Shown: positions 1 through 5,123 of the stretch, in pieces
Layout: each line of letters begins with the position of its first letter
Numbering within the stretch: position 1 is the first letter of the stretch
Source: an uncultured Ruminococcus sp.
Lineage (GTDB): Bacteria; Bacillota; Clostridia; Oscillospirales; Ruminococcaceae
Length of the DNA stretch: 5,123 bases
Assembly: GCA_900545125.1 (NCBI GenBank)
Contig: UQXS01000166.1
Coordinates: 1-5,123 of the forward strand
Direction of reading: 5' to 3'
Position numbers and translations under genes: made by a program
Notes under the pieces: generated by a model
Database searches by the model: none
The model's input: only the letters and a program-made list of their open reading frames with translations
What the model was told of the DNA's origin: nothing

Positions 1-165
1 CATCCCCTTTGGAAACCCAGTATTAATCTTCTCTGATACCTATAAAGGGTATCAGAGAAGATTAGGATAGATTACCCAAATGAAAAATAACACCGTTTAG
101 CAAAGATTCAAGAAGAAAAGTCCATTTATCAAACACAAAAAGTAAATGCTATCACCCTGCCTCGT
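1..165. other. AT-rich region downstream of spoIIIAE, no AF gene; possible mobile-element edge
   Basis: This stretch follows the spoIIIAE stop, where spoIIIAF would be expected. On the minus strand a GAGG (163-160) sits three bases after the stop, and a GTG follows at 155-153, but that frame closes after eight codons. The other two frames hold only about 23-24 sense codons before stops, and none reads like the two-helix N-terminus of SpoIIIAF. The DNA between about 60 and 150 is more AT-rich than the operon. On the plus strand, one frame entering from the window edge ends at a TAA (24-26) that is also the first three bases of the inverted repeat. That arrangement would suit the tail of an element-borne gene followed by a hairpin and then an element end near 150-158. 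This is inference; I do not recognise a specific insertion sequence. Confidence 0.35.
24..64. repeat. Perfect 17-bp inverted repeat with 7-base loop
   Basis: The arms 24-40 and 48-64 are exact reverse complements (starting TAATCTTCTC and ending GAGAAGATTA), separated by TATAAAG at 41-47. Neither strand has a T-run after the stem, so it is not a standard intrinsic terminator, although it would fold into a stable hairpin in RNA or single-stranded DNA. It lies about 100 bases downstream of spoIIIAE. A hairpin at the end of an element-borne gene, a transcription-blocking hairpin inside an insertion sequence, or a dispersed repeat are all possible. Confidence 0.85.
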
Positions 166-1260
166 TTATCCGAATGACTGTATAAGAATTCCGGTGCAGA
201 TTATAAGCATTACAGAATAACATACAAGAACGCTCTGAACTATGGCAAGGCTGCTGTCTATTGCTTTCATCAGTCTTACAAGCGGATCTGCCGATAAAAG
301 CTCCGCCGCAGCCGTTCCTATCCACATCACTCCACGGAACACCAGTATCTCTATGACCGGCGGAAGAATAAACAGAAGAACTGCTATATTTCCTGCTGTT
401 CCTATGGTAGACCGCATTACGTCAAAACTTCCCCTCACTGTTGAGTAAGCATCGGAGACTGCTCCGCCGACGATAGGAACAAATCCCGATATCAGGTACT
501 TTGCCGTCTTTACGGCTGCTCCGTCGGTCTTGGCGGCAAGAGTACACTTCATGGCGGCAAATCCTGTGAAAAGCGTCATGGATACGGTCATTGCCCACGT
601 TATGAGCTTTTTTATGAGCTTAACTATTCCGTCCACGGAAACATTCGGGAAAACACTGCCCGATACCGCAAGAACTAAAGTTACTCCGAGAACCGGCATC
701 AGATACTTGTCCGTCAGTGCGGTGAAAAGCTCGGATGCCCCCAGAATCATCATGCTGTATGCACCGCCGGAAAGAGTTCCTCCGCAGGCAATAGTTATCC
801 CTGCGAAAACCGGAACAAAAACAAGCATGAATCCGCCTGTCCGCTGAACAGACATCAGAGCATTTTCGTAAACTACAAACAATGACGGCGTTATCGCCGT
901 TACAGCCGTAAGAACACAGACCATGCCGTAAAGTCCGGAATTTCTCCCGCCGGTGAAAACTCCGTCACCCAGCCCCTTGACGACGGCAGTGAATACTATG
1001 ACTGCCAGAAGTGTTCCGAGCAGCTTCATCGGGGCATGAAGCCTGTCCGAAAGAGAATCCGCAATTTTCTCCCAGATCTCGCCAAATGTAAGTCCGCTTA
1101 TGTCTCCGGATCCCCAGCCGATATCGTAGTCGGAAAGAATATCGTCAAGTTCTCCGGCGATCTCTGACTGCTCCGTCTCATATTCTGCGGCAGAGTTCAG
1201 CGGAACGGCTATAAAAAAGATTATAATCGGCAGAACCGCTAATGCAAAAAATCTTTTCAT
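166..1260 (-). CDS. spoIIIAE: Stage III sporulation protein AE (SpoIIIAE), membrane component of the SpoIIIA-SpoIIQ channel
   Basis: A 364-residue polytopic membrane protein, slightly shorter than the roughly 400 residues of B. subtilis SpoIIIAE. Residues 1-25 look like a signal peptide (MKRFF, a hydrophobic run, then NSAAE). An acidic stretch at 26-75 follows, then several hydrophobic segments at about 80-97, 110-130, 144-160, 187-203, 220-238, 290-307 and 340-360. The segment at about 251-279 (KTAKYLISGFVPIVGGAVSD and onward) matches the best conserved part of the family. The C-terminus ends in a normal last helix, so the protein looks complete. It starts at ATG with an AGGA eight bases upstream, ten bases after the spoIIIAD stop. 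Known role: mother-cell membrane subunit of the feeding-tube channel needed for forespore sigma-G activity. Odd: the next operon gene, spoIIIAF, is not found downstream. Confidence 0.95.
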   Translation of the reverse strand: MKRFFALAVLPIIIFFIAVPLNSAAEYETEQSEIAGELDDILSDYDIGWGSGDISGLTFGEIWEKIADSLSDRLHAPMKLLGTLLAVIVFTAVVKGLGDGVFTGGRNSGLYGMVCVLTAVTAITPSLFVVYENALMSVQRTGGFMLVFVPVFAGITIACGGTLSGGAYSMMILGASELFTALTDKYLMPVLGVTLVLAVSGSVFPNVSVDGIVKLIKKLITWAMTVSMTLFTGFAAMKCTLAAKTDGAAVKTAKYLISGFVPIVGGAVSDAYSTVRGSFDVMRSTIGTAGNIAVLLFILPPVIEILVFRGVMWIGTAAAELLSADPLVRLMKAIDSSLAIVQSVLVCYSVMLIICTGILIQSFG

Positions 1261-1270
1261 ATTTTTTATC

Positions 1271-1660
1271 CTATATCATTTCGTTTATCTTCTCCAGCAG
1301 CGAACGGATTATGGGCAGGCTCATAAAAACAAGAGCTCCTCTCCCCCATAATTCCGCCGCCGACGCTATAGCGTTTTCTCCGCTGTCCGTGCATATCTCG
1401 CAGGTTATCTGCGTTATGAAGCATATCGCCGCCGCTTTGAATATAATGGACATATAGCTGTCCGGTATGCCTGCGCCGGTGAATATCTCCTGCACTTCCG
1501 TTATTACGGGTTCGATAAACAGCATAAATCCTGCAATTACTGCGGAACATACTCCCAGTGCTATCATCATTGACTGCTCACGGCAGTACTGACGGAGCAG
1601 AACAGCCAGTATCGCCGCACATATGCAGAATGCCGATACAGAAAGGCTGTTTCCTACCAT
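1271..1660 (-). CDS. spoIIIAD: Stage III sporulation protein AD (SpoIIIAD)
   Basis: A 129-residue small membrane protein, close to the 133 residues of the B. subtilis protein. Hydrophobic segments lie at about 8-22, 32-50, 70-86 and 107-122. The family signature is visible in the second half: a D-x-G-E-x-A-I-A pattern at D92-G94-E95 to A99, followed by E103-L104-x-G106. Many homologues have Ala where W105 stands here. The ATG at 1660 overlaps the end of spoIIIAC by seven bases and has no convincing Shine-Dalgarno sequence, so translation is probably coupled to spoIIIAC. SpoIIIAC and SpoIIIAD are related small membrane proteins of the SpoIIIA complex, thought to sit in the mother-cell membrane around the channel; their exact job is unsettled. 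Identity is secure from sequence together with gene order. Confidence 0.95.
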   Translation of the reverse strand: MVGNSLSVSAFCICAAILAVLLRQYCREQSMMIALGVCSAVIAGFMLFIEPVITEVQEIFTGAGIPDSYMSIIFKAAAICFITQITCEICTDSGENAIASAAELWGRGALVFMSLPIIRSLLEKINEMI

Positions 1661-1851
1661 AATCCGAACACCGTTTTGACTGTTTCAAACAGATTTCCAA
1701 TTTCCTGCACAATAACTACAAGAACAACTATAAGTCCGGCAAGAGTGGTCATCATTGCCTGTTCTTCACGCTCCGCCCTTTTCAGCACCAGATTAAGAAC
1801 TGCTACGATTATTCCGGTTCCTGCTATTTTGAAAATGAGATCAATATCCAT
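1654..1851 (-). CDS. spoIIIAC: Stage III sporulation protein AC (SpoIIIAC)
   Basis: A 65-residue protein, the normal size for SpoIIIAC, with two membrane helices at about 5-23 (FKIAGTGIIVAVLNLVL) and 33-50 joined by a short charged loop (KRAEREEQ, 24-31). The layout of an I-A-G-x-G-I-x-V-A motif in helix one, a charged loop, and a C-terminal LF-x-x-[IV]-K-[ST]-VF segment follows the family closely. The ATG at 1851 has a GGAAAGGA about eight bases upstream and lies 15 bases after the spoIIIAB stop; the 3' end overlaps spoIIIAD by seven bases. It is a small integral membrane subunit of the SpoIIIA complex, expressed in the mother cell during engulfment. Known from the family: it resembles the second half of SpoIIIAD. 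Nothing unusual is seen here. Confidence 0.95.
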   Translation of the reverse strand: MDIDLIFKIAGTGIIVAVLNLVLKRAEREEQAMMTTLAGLIVVLVVIVQEIGNLFETVKTVFGLW

Positions 1852-1866
1852 TTTTATGTCCTTTCC

Positions 1867-2373
1867 CTATATTATGAGGATTCCTGCCATGATGCCGAAT
1901 AACGTTCCCGTACTGCGGTAAAGTCTGCTCTTTCGGGCATAATTTTCTCTCCGTCTGCTCTCAACTTCTAAAAGCTCAGCTCCGATAGCTTCAATAGATG
2001 TCAGTTGTCCGGGAATATCACTTGTGCCGACGATCTTCCCGAAATTCAGTAAAATCATCCGCTCTTCCGCAGGGATATTTTCCTGACCCGAAACAGCATT
2101 TTTCCATAGATCGTGAAAGTTTTCATCTTCTGAAAAACTTGACGGAAGAGAGTTCAGAAATATAAGTTCATGCAGATCGGCAGAATTTTTAAGTCTGTCA
2201 GACAATTCATAAACGTCAAGTCCCTGAAAGCGTATAAAAATGGCGGACATTCTCAGCAGTTCTCCTGTTTCACGGCTGATCTCAAGATCTTTCCTCAGCC
2301 CGTCAGCCTTCGAGAATCCGGCAGCAGCTCCGGCGGCAGCAATCATGACCGCCGCAATCAACCTCAACAGCAT
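1867..2373 (-). CDS. spoIIIAB: Stage III sporulation protein AB (SpoIIIAB)
   Basis: A 168-residue protein (B. subtilis 171) with an N-terminal helix at about 3-20, a mostly helical soluble middle, and a C-terminal hydrophobic helix at about 153-168. The conserved tail is clear: LLNFGKIVGTSDIPGQL at 108-124, a charged helix rich in E and R at 133-150, then KSRLYRSTGTLFG before the last membrane segment. This is the standard SpoIIIAB pattern; the soluble part is structurally related to the cytoplasmic domain of type II secretion GspF proteins and is thought to dock the ATPase SpoIIIAA to the membrane. The ATG at 2373 lies inside the last codons of spoIIIAA (ten-base overlap) and has an AAGGAG about nine bases upstream, so start and coupling both look firm. 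Confidence 0.95.
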   Translation of the reverse strand: MLLRLIAAVMIAAAGAAAGFSKADGLRKDLEISRETGELLRMSAIFIRFQGLDVYELSDRLKNSADLHELIFLNSLPSSFSEDENFHDLWKNAVSGQENIPAEERMILLNFGKIVGTSDIPGQLTSIEAIGAELLEVESRRRENYARKSRLYRSTGTLFGIMAGILII

Positions 2374-3284
2374 TTTGCAAGTCTCCTTATTTCTTTTATC
2401 TTTGAGGGAAATCCACTGCCCGTAAGAAAGACGGCATAATCGAAAACTCCTGCTTCTATCAGAGGAACGGCGGCTCTCCTGCTGAGCATCTCTTCATAAT
2501 TTTCGGCATGAAGAGATGCCGTAAAGTTTACTCCACAGCCGAAACCTCCGAGAATCGCCTCTGCATCGCCGGAATCGGATATTTCGTCGCAGATTATCAT
2601 ATCCGGAGATAACGTTCTGACAGCGGAAACGATCCCCGATGCACGTCCCGAACCGACAATAACATCTGTCATTACACCTACATCTCTGCCCGGAGTTCCT
2701 CCCGTACTGGCAGATATTTCATTTCTTTCATCTATGAGAACTACCTTGCGGCTGTTTCCGAGAAGTCTGCACAGATCACGCAGAAGCGTTGTTTTTCCGG
2801 AATTCACGCCGCCGCATATAAGTACACTGCCGCCGTCAGTTCTCCTGAAAAGTTCCTCCGCACATCCGAGGACTTCCCTGGCTATCCTGAAATTAAGTCC
2901 GCTGTAATCACGTATCATTCTGCCGTCCGTCTCTGAGACCGTTCCCGATAATCCTACACGAACCCCTCCGCCTATGACGAAAAATCCCTCACGCAGTTCT
3001 TTAGGACAGCTATGTACGGAATAACGGCACAAAGCCTCCGTAATGCTGCGTATATCGGCTGCGGATGCACATACACAGCCGGATTCATGATGATCTGCCG
3101 TCAGTCTGCCGTCCTTTTTCAGGAACATTATCCGTCCCGGATACACAAACGATACGGCACGTCCGCTGCGTATGCGTATCTCGCTGAGATCACGCCGCCG
3201 TTCTTCCGGCACAAGATACATGGCACTGCGTATCTCCTGCGTTATATATGATGATATTACCTTATAGCTTGTACGTCCGTTCAA
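2364..3284 (-). CDS. spoIIIAA: Stage III sporulation protein AA (SpoIIIAA), secretion-type ATPase
   Basis: A 306-residue cytoplasmic ATPase, the same size as the B. subtilis protein (about 307). The N-terminal domain (about 1-145) includes the family's EIRIRSG segment at 35-41 and an IGGGVRVGLSG segment at 104-114. The ATPase core has Walker A GGVNSGKTT at 158-166 (K164), a V-V-L-I-D-E-R-N-E-I strand at 181-190, Walker B DMIICDE at 228-234, and a SLHAEN segment at 258-262 resembling the His box of secretion ATPases. No catalytic residue looks lost. The start is TTG at 3284: an in-frame TGA lies nine codons upstream, GGGGAG sits seven bases before it, and the predicted N-terminus aligns with known SpoIIIAA; the next in-frame ATG (M22) would cut conserved sequence. 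It powers the SpoIIIA-SpoIIQ channel between mother cell and forespore. A candidate sigma-E promoter lies just upstream. Confidence 0.96.
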   Translation of the reverse strand: MNGRTSYKVISSYITQEIRSAMYLVPEERRRDLSEIRIRSGRAVSFVYPGRIMFLKKDGRLTADHHESGCVCASAADIRSITEALCRYSVHSCPKELREGFFVIGGGVRVGLSGTVSETDGRMIRDYSGLNFRIAREVLGCAEELFRRTDGGSVLICGGVNSGKTTLLRDLCRLLGNSRKVVLIDERNEISASTGGTPGRDVGVMTDVIVGSGRASGIVSAVRTLSPDMIICDEISDSGDAEAILGGFGCGVNFTASLHAENYEEMLSRRAAVPLIEAGVFDYAVFLTGSGFPSKIKEIRRLAKCC

Positions 3285-3291
3285 AGCTGTT

Positions 3292-3300
3292 CTCCCCTTT
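3292..3300 (-). promoter_or_regulatory. Strong ribosome binding site deciding the TTG start of spoIIIAA
   Basis: The minus strand reads AAAGGGGAG here, then seven bases (AACAGCT), then TTG. This spacing is ideal and supports the non-ATG start at 3284. The only nearby ATG on this strand (within TTAAATGG, just upstream) is out of frame. Confidence 0.75.
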
Positions 3301-3307
3301 CCATTTA

Positions 3308-3337
3308 ATCATATTCAGATAACTCACCCTTTATGAC
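3308..3337 (-). promoter_or_regulatory. Candidate sigma-E promoter of the spoIIIA operon
   Basis: The minus strand shows GTCATAAA at 3337-3330, close to the sigma-E -35 consensus (GKMATATT; six of eight match). After 14 bases comes AATATGAT at 3315-3308, a partial match (five of eight) to the -10 consensus CATACAAT. Transcription would start near 3301, leaving a leader of about 17 bases that holds the ribosome binding site. The B. subtilis spoIIIA operon is transcribed by sigma-E in the mother cell, so both position and spacing fit, but the -10 is imperfect and this is a prediction. Confidence 0.45.
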
Positions 3338-3364
3338 AAAAAAAAGACCCTGCAATGCAGAGTC
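3338..3364 (-). terminator. Intrinsic terminator of the permease gene
   Basis: Read on the minus strand, the sequence forms a stem of about eight pairs from GACTCTGC and GCAGGGTC with a three-base loop, directly followed by eight T residues. The single non-Watson-Crick pair (positions 3349 and 3361) is a G-U wobble only in the minus-strand transcript, which supports this orientation. It lies about 50 bases after the permease stop and separates that gene from the spoIIIA operon. Confidence 0.85.
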
Positions 3365-3367
3365 ATG

Positions 3368-3412
3368 GTCAGCAACTTAGGTGGGGACGCTGTCCCCACC
3401 TAAGTTACTGAC
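3368..3412. repeat. Long REP-like palindrome directly after the permease stop
   Basis: Arms of 15 bases (3374-3388 and 3392-3406, containing TTAGGTGGGGAC and its complement) pair perfectly around the three-base loop GCT. After one C/A mismatch (3373 and 3407), another five pairs (GTCAG with CTGAC, 3368-3372 and 3408-3412) extend the stem. The element begins one base past the permease stop codon and ends just before the intrinsic terminator, which already provides termination. It has no T-run of its own. A GC-rich core with symmetrical arms resembles dispersed palindromic repeats (REP/BIME type), but copy number cannot be judged from one window. Confidence 0.85.
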
Positions 3413-3413
3413 A

Positions 3414-5084
3414 TTAATCAACTGATTTGAGAGATTCAGCCATATTAATTTTTTCAAGCTTTATCTCCATGAAAAGATTTACAATAAAATTAAACACAAA
3501 AGTAAGCAATGCGCTGAATACAAAGCTTACCGGACGTATCTCAGTGCGGAATGAAACAATATCAATTACTATCTGCGTCATGACGAACTTATGAAGCAGA
3601 ACGCCTAATCCCAGACCAACAGCCGTCCCAAGCGCCGTAAGGGCAAGATTTTCACGGAGCACATACGCCGACGTTTCCCGGCGGAAGAACCCAAGCACCT
3701 TGATAGTAGCTATCTCACGCAGTCTTTCGGTAATATTAATATTCGTAAGATTATATATAACGATAAATGCAAGACCGGCAGCGCTGATAATTATCAGCAA
3801 TACTATATAATTCAGGCTGTTCATCATATTTGCCATACGTGTTTTAAGATCTTCAAAAAGCAGAACCGATGTTATCCCCGGCGTCCTGGACAAAGCAGTG
3901 AAGTAATTTTGTTTGCCGTCGTCTATGAAATTAAGGTATGCGCCGTTATATACAACAGGCGATCCCGTCTGCGATTTGATAGTTTCCGGATTAATGAAAA
4001 CATAATTGTAAACATGATTTTCAAAAACTCCTGCCACCCTGACTTTTATTTCATGAAGATTTTCGCTGCGCAGTGTTATGGTATCACCTATATCTGCACC
4101 GTATCGCTTCTGAATGCTGTTGCTGACAATTGCTTCGTTGATTTCCGGCATCTTCACATTACCGCCGTCAAGATCCCTGAAATTCATGAACTTCTGCATT
4201 TTCTCAAAGCTTTCGGGCACTACAAGGGAAATGCTCTTTACACCGTCGTCATGGATAAGATCCCAGTTTGAACTGTGGATTAATACATATCCGCTGGTAC
4301 TGCTGTTCAGATTCTCTGTTATTTTATCCGGAACACTTCCGTCATCGTTTACGTTAAATGCTGCCTGTGCATCAGCAGTAATAATATCGCCATACTGCAT
4401 ATCCGCAAATCTTGAAACAGAATCTTTCAGACCGAAACCTGTCAGAAGCAGTGCGGTACAGCCGCTTATGCCGAGTATCATCATAAGAAAACGCTTTTTA
4501 TATCGGAAAATATTTCTTACCGATACTTTATGAAGAAATTTCATATGGTTCCATATAAAAGGAACATACTCCAGAATGACCCTTTTTCCGGCTTTCGGCG
4601 ATCTTGGACGCATGAGTGATGCGCTTGTTCCCGTAAGTTCACGGCGGCATGAAATCCATGTAACTACCATGGAACACAGCATGGAAACTCCGGCTGCTCC
4701 GACTGCAAGTACAGGGTCAAAGACAAATTTCATCGGTATGGATATATACAGCAATTTATACGTCATCCATATAACTCCGGGGAACAAGAAAATTCCTGCC
4801 GTATATCCGATAACGCATCCTGTAAGCGCAGCGCTTCCGGAATAAAATAGATACCGTCCGGTTATGGCTCTGTCCGAATATCCTATCGCCTTGAAAACGC
4901 CTATCTGCGTGCGCTGTTCCTCTACCATGCGGCTCATGGTAGTCATGCAGACAAGCGCCGCCACCAGTATGAAAAACAGCGGAAAGACCCTGGCAACCTG
5001 TTCAACGATTTCGGAATCGTTCTCAAAACAGGAATATCCGATATTGTAATTTCTGTCAAGAACAAAAGAGTTACAAAAAAGCAA
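3414..5084 (-). CDS. FtsX-family ABC transporter permease, 5'-truncated
   Basis: The reading frame encodes 556 residues, with two FtsX-type modules. The first is incomplete: helices at about 32-52, 78-102 and 122-146, with the signature RMVEEQRTQIGVFKAIGYS at 52-70 after helix one. The second is whole: a helix at about 197-218 preceded by SVRNIFRYKKRF, an extracytoplasmic domain at about 222-420, then helices at about 424-446, 478-500 and 518-540 with ERLREIATIKVLGF at 453-466. The end (NMAESLKSVD) is a normal family C-terminus. Full-length relatives are roughly 1,000 residues or more and carry an additional first helix and a large outer domain before VLDRN-NIGY (residues 8-17). Here that part is absent: an in-frame TAA lies at 5096-5094. 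The TTG at 5084, three bases after AGGAGG, is only a formal start. Such permeases pair with an ATPase of the MacB/LolD type to act on lipids, peptides or envelope components; the substrate is unknown. Probably a gene remnant or interrupted gene. Confidence 0.8.
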   Translation of the reverse strand: MLFCNSFVLDRNYNIGYSCFENDSEIVEQVARVFPLFFILVAALVCMTTMSRMVEEQRTQIGVFKAIGYSDRAITGRYLFYSGSAALTGCVIGYTAGIFLFPGVIWMTYKLLYISIPMKFVFDPVLAVGAAGVSMLCSMVVTWISCRRELTGTSASLMRPRSPKAGKRVILEYVPFIWNHMKFLHKVSVRNIFRYKKRFLMMILGISGCTALLLTGFGLKDSVSRFADMQYGDIITADAQAAFNVNDDGSVPDKITENLNSSTSGYVLIHSSNWDLIHDDGVKSISLVVPESFEKMQKFMNFRDLDGGNVKMPEINEAIVSNSIQKRYGADIGDTITLRSENLHEIKVRVAGVFENHVYNYVFINPETIKSQTGSPVVYNGAYLNFIDDGKQNYFTALSRTPGITSVLLFEDLKTRMANMMNSLNYIVLLIIISAAGLAFIVIYNLTNINITERLREIATIKVLGFFRRETSAYVLRENLALTALGTAVGLGLGVLLHKFVMTQIVIDIVSFRTEIRPVSFVFSALLTFVFNFIVNLFMEIKLEKINMAESLKSVD

Positions 5085-5123
5085 CAGCCTCCTTTACACA
5101 ATTACAATACTATATGGACGCAG
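5085..5123 (-). other. Non-coding edge upstream of the permease fragment
   Basis: All three minus-strand frames contain a stop within these 39 bases (TAA at 5096-5094 in the permease frame), so the expected upstream half of the permease is not continuous here. The minus strand contains TAATTGTGTAAAGGAGG. The AGGAGG (5093-5088) looks like a ribosome binding site but is too close to the TTG at 5084 for an ideal start. TAATTGTGTAAA recalls, from memory, the terminal repeats of IS256-family elements, but the orientation would put the element's interior on the permease side, so the match may be fortuitous. Confidence 0.4.

Noticed and set aside
24..64. Intrinsic terminator for the spoIIIA transcript
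   Set aside because: The stem is perfect, but neither strand has a T-run following it.
129..155. GTG-initiated frame after GAGG as a start of spoIIIAF
   Set aside because: It closes after eight codons and does not resemble the AF N-terminus.
242..847. Plus-strand open frames inside spoIIIAE
   Set aside because: They lie antisense to a well-recognised gene, have no ribosome binding site or family resemblance, and reflect its codon structure.
1266..1550. Minus-strand open frame of 94 codons overlapping spoIIIAD
   Set aside because: It is another frame of the clearly recognised SpoIIIAD; its composition (R, G, H, N rich) is typical of a shadow.
3012..3251. Plus-strand open frame opposite spoIIIAA
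   Set aside because: It is antisense to the conserved N-terminal domain and shows no start signal or recognisable protein.
3368..3412. CRISPR repeat or transcription terminator
   Set aside because: There is a single copy with no spacers, and no T-run; the true terminator is the neighbouring hairpin.
3909..5049. Several plus-strand open frames opposite the permease
   Set aside because: All lie antisense to a coherent FtsX-family protein, with no motifs of their own.

Overview
The window carries the first five genes of the spoIIIA sporulation operon and most of an FtsX-type ABC permease, all on the minus strand. A SpoIIIA locus means an endospore-forming lineage or one descended from it, so a Firmicute. 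Protein style, moderate GC and codon choice suggest a clostridial gut-type organism, perhaps Oscillospiraceae/Ruminococcus-like; this is a style judgement, not a database result.

Layout in transcription order (right to left): 5123-5085 is a short stretch with stops in all three minus-strand frames. 5084-3414 is the C-terminal two-thirds or so of a large FtsX-family permease whose N-terminal part is missing. Just after its stop lie a long near-perfect palindrome (3368-3412) and a separate intrinsic terminator (3338-3364). The terminator's T-run abuts a candidate sigma-E-type promoter (3337-3308). Then come spoIIIAA (3284-2364), spoIIIAB (2373-1867), spoIIIAC (1851-1654), spoIIIAD (1660-1271) and spoIIIAE (1260-166), with overlaps or gaps of at most 15 bases. 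That spacing fits one co-transcribed, translationally coupled unit.

In B. subtilis the operon continues with spoIIIAF, AG and AH. Here, directly after spoIIIAE, there is a purine-rich Shine-Dalgarno-like stretch, but no frame opens into an AF-like membrane protein. Instead, 1-165 is AT-rich, non-coding-looking DNA with a perfect 17-bp inverted repeat. The simplest reading is an interruption of the operon at the AE/AF junction, possibly by a mobile element whose edge lies in the window, although a native gap cannot be excluded.

Working together (known biology): SpoIIIAA is the cytoplasmic ATPase, AB-AE are membrane components, and AF-AH (not visible) form the ring side of the mother cell-forespore channel with SpoIIQ. 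The permease is functionally unrelated and is separated from the operon by the terminator. I found no RNA genes, CRISPR arrays or complete mobile elements. The genes are known families; what deserves a second look are the two broken edges and the two palindromes.
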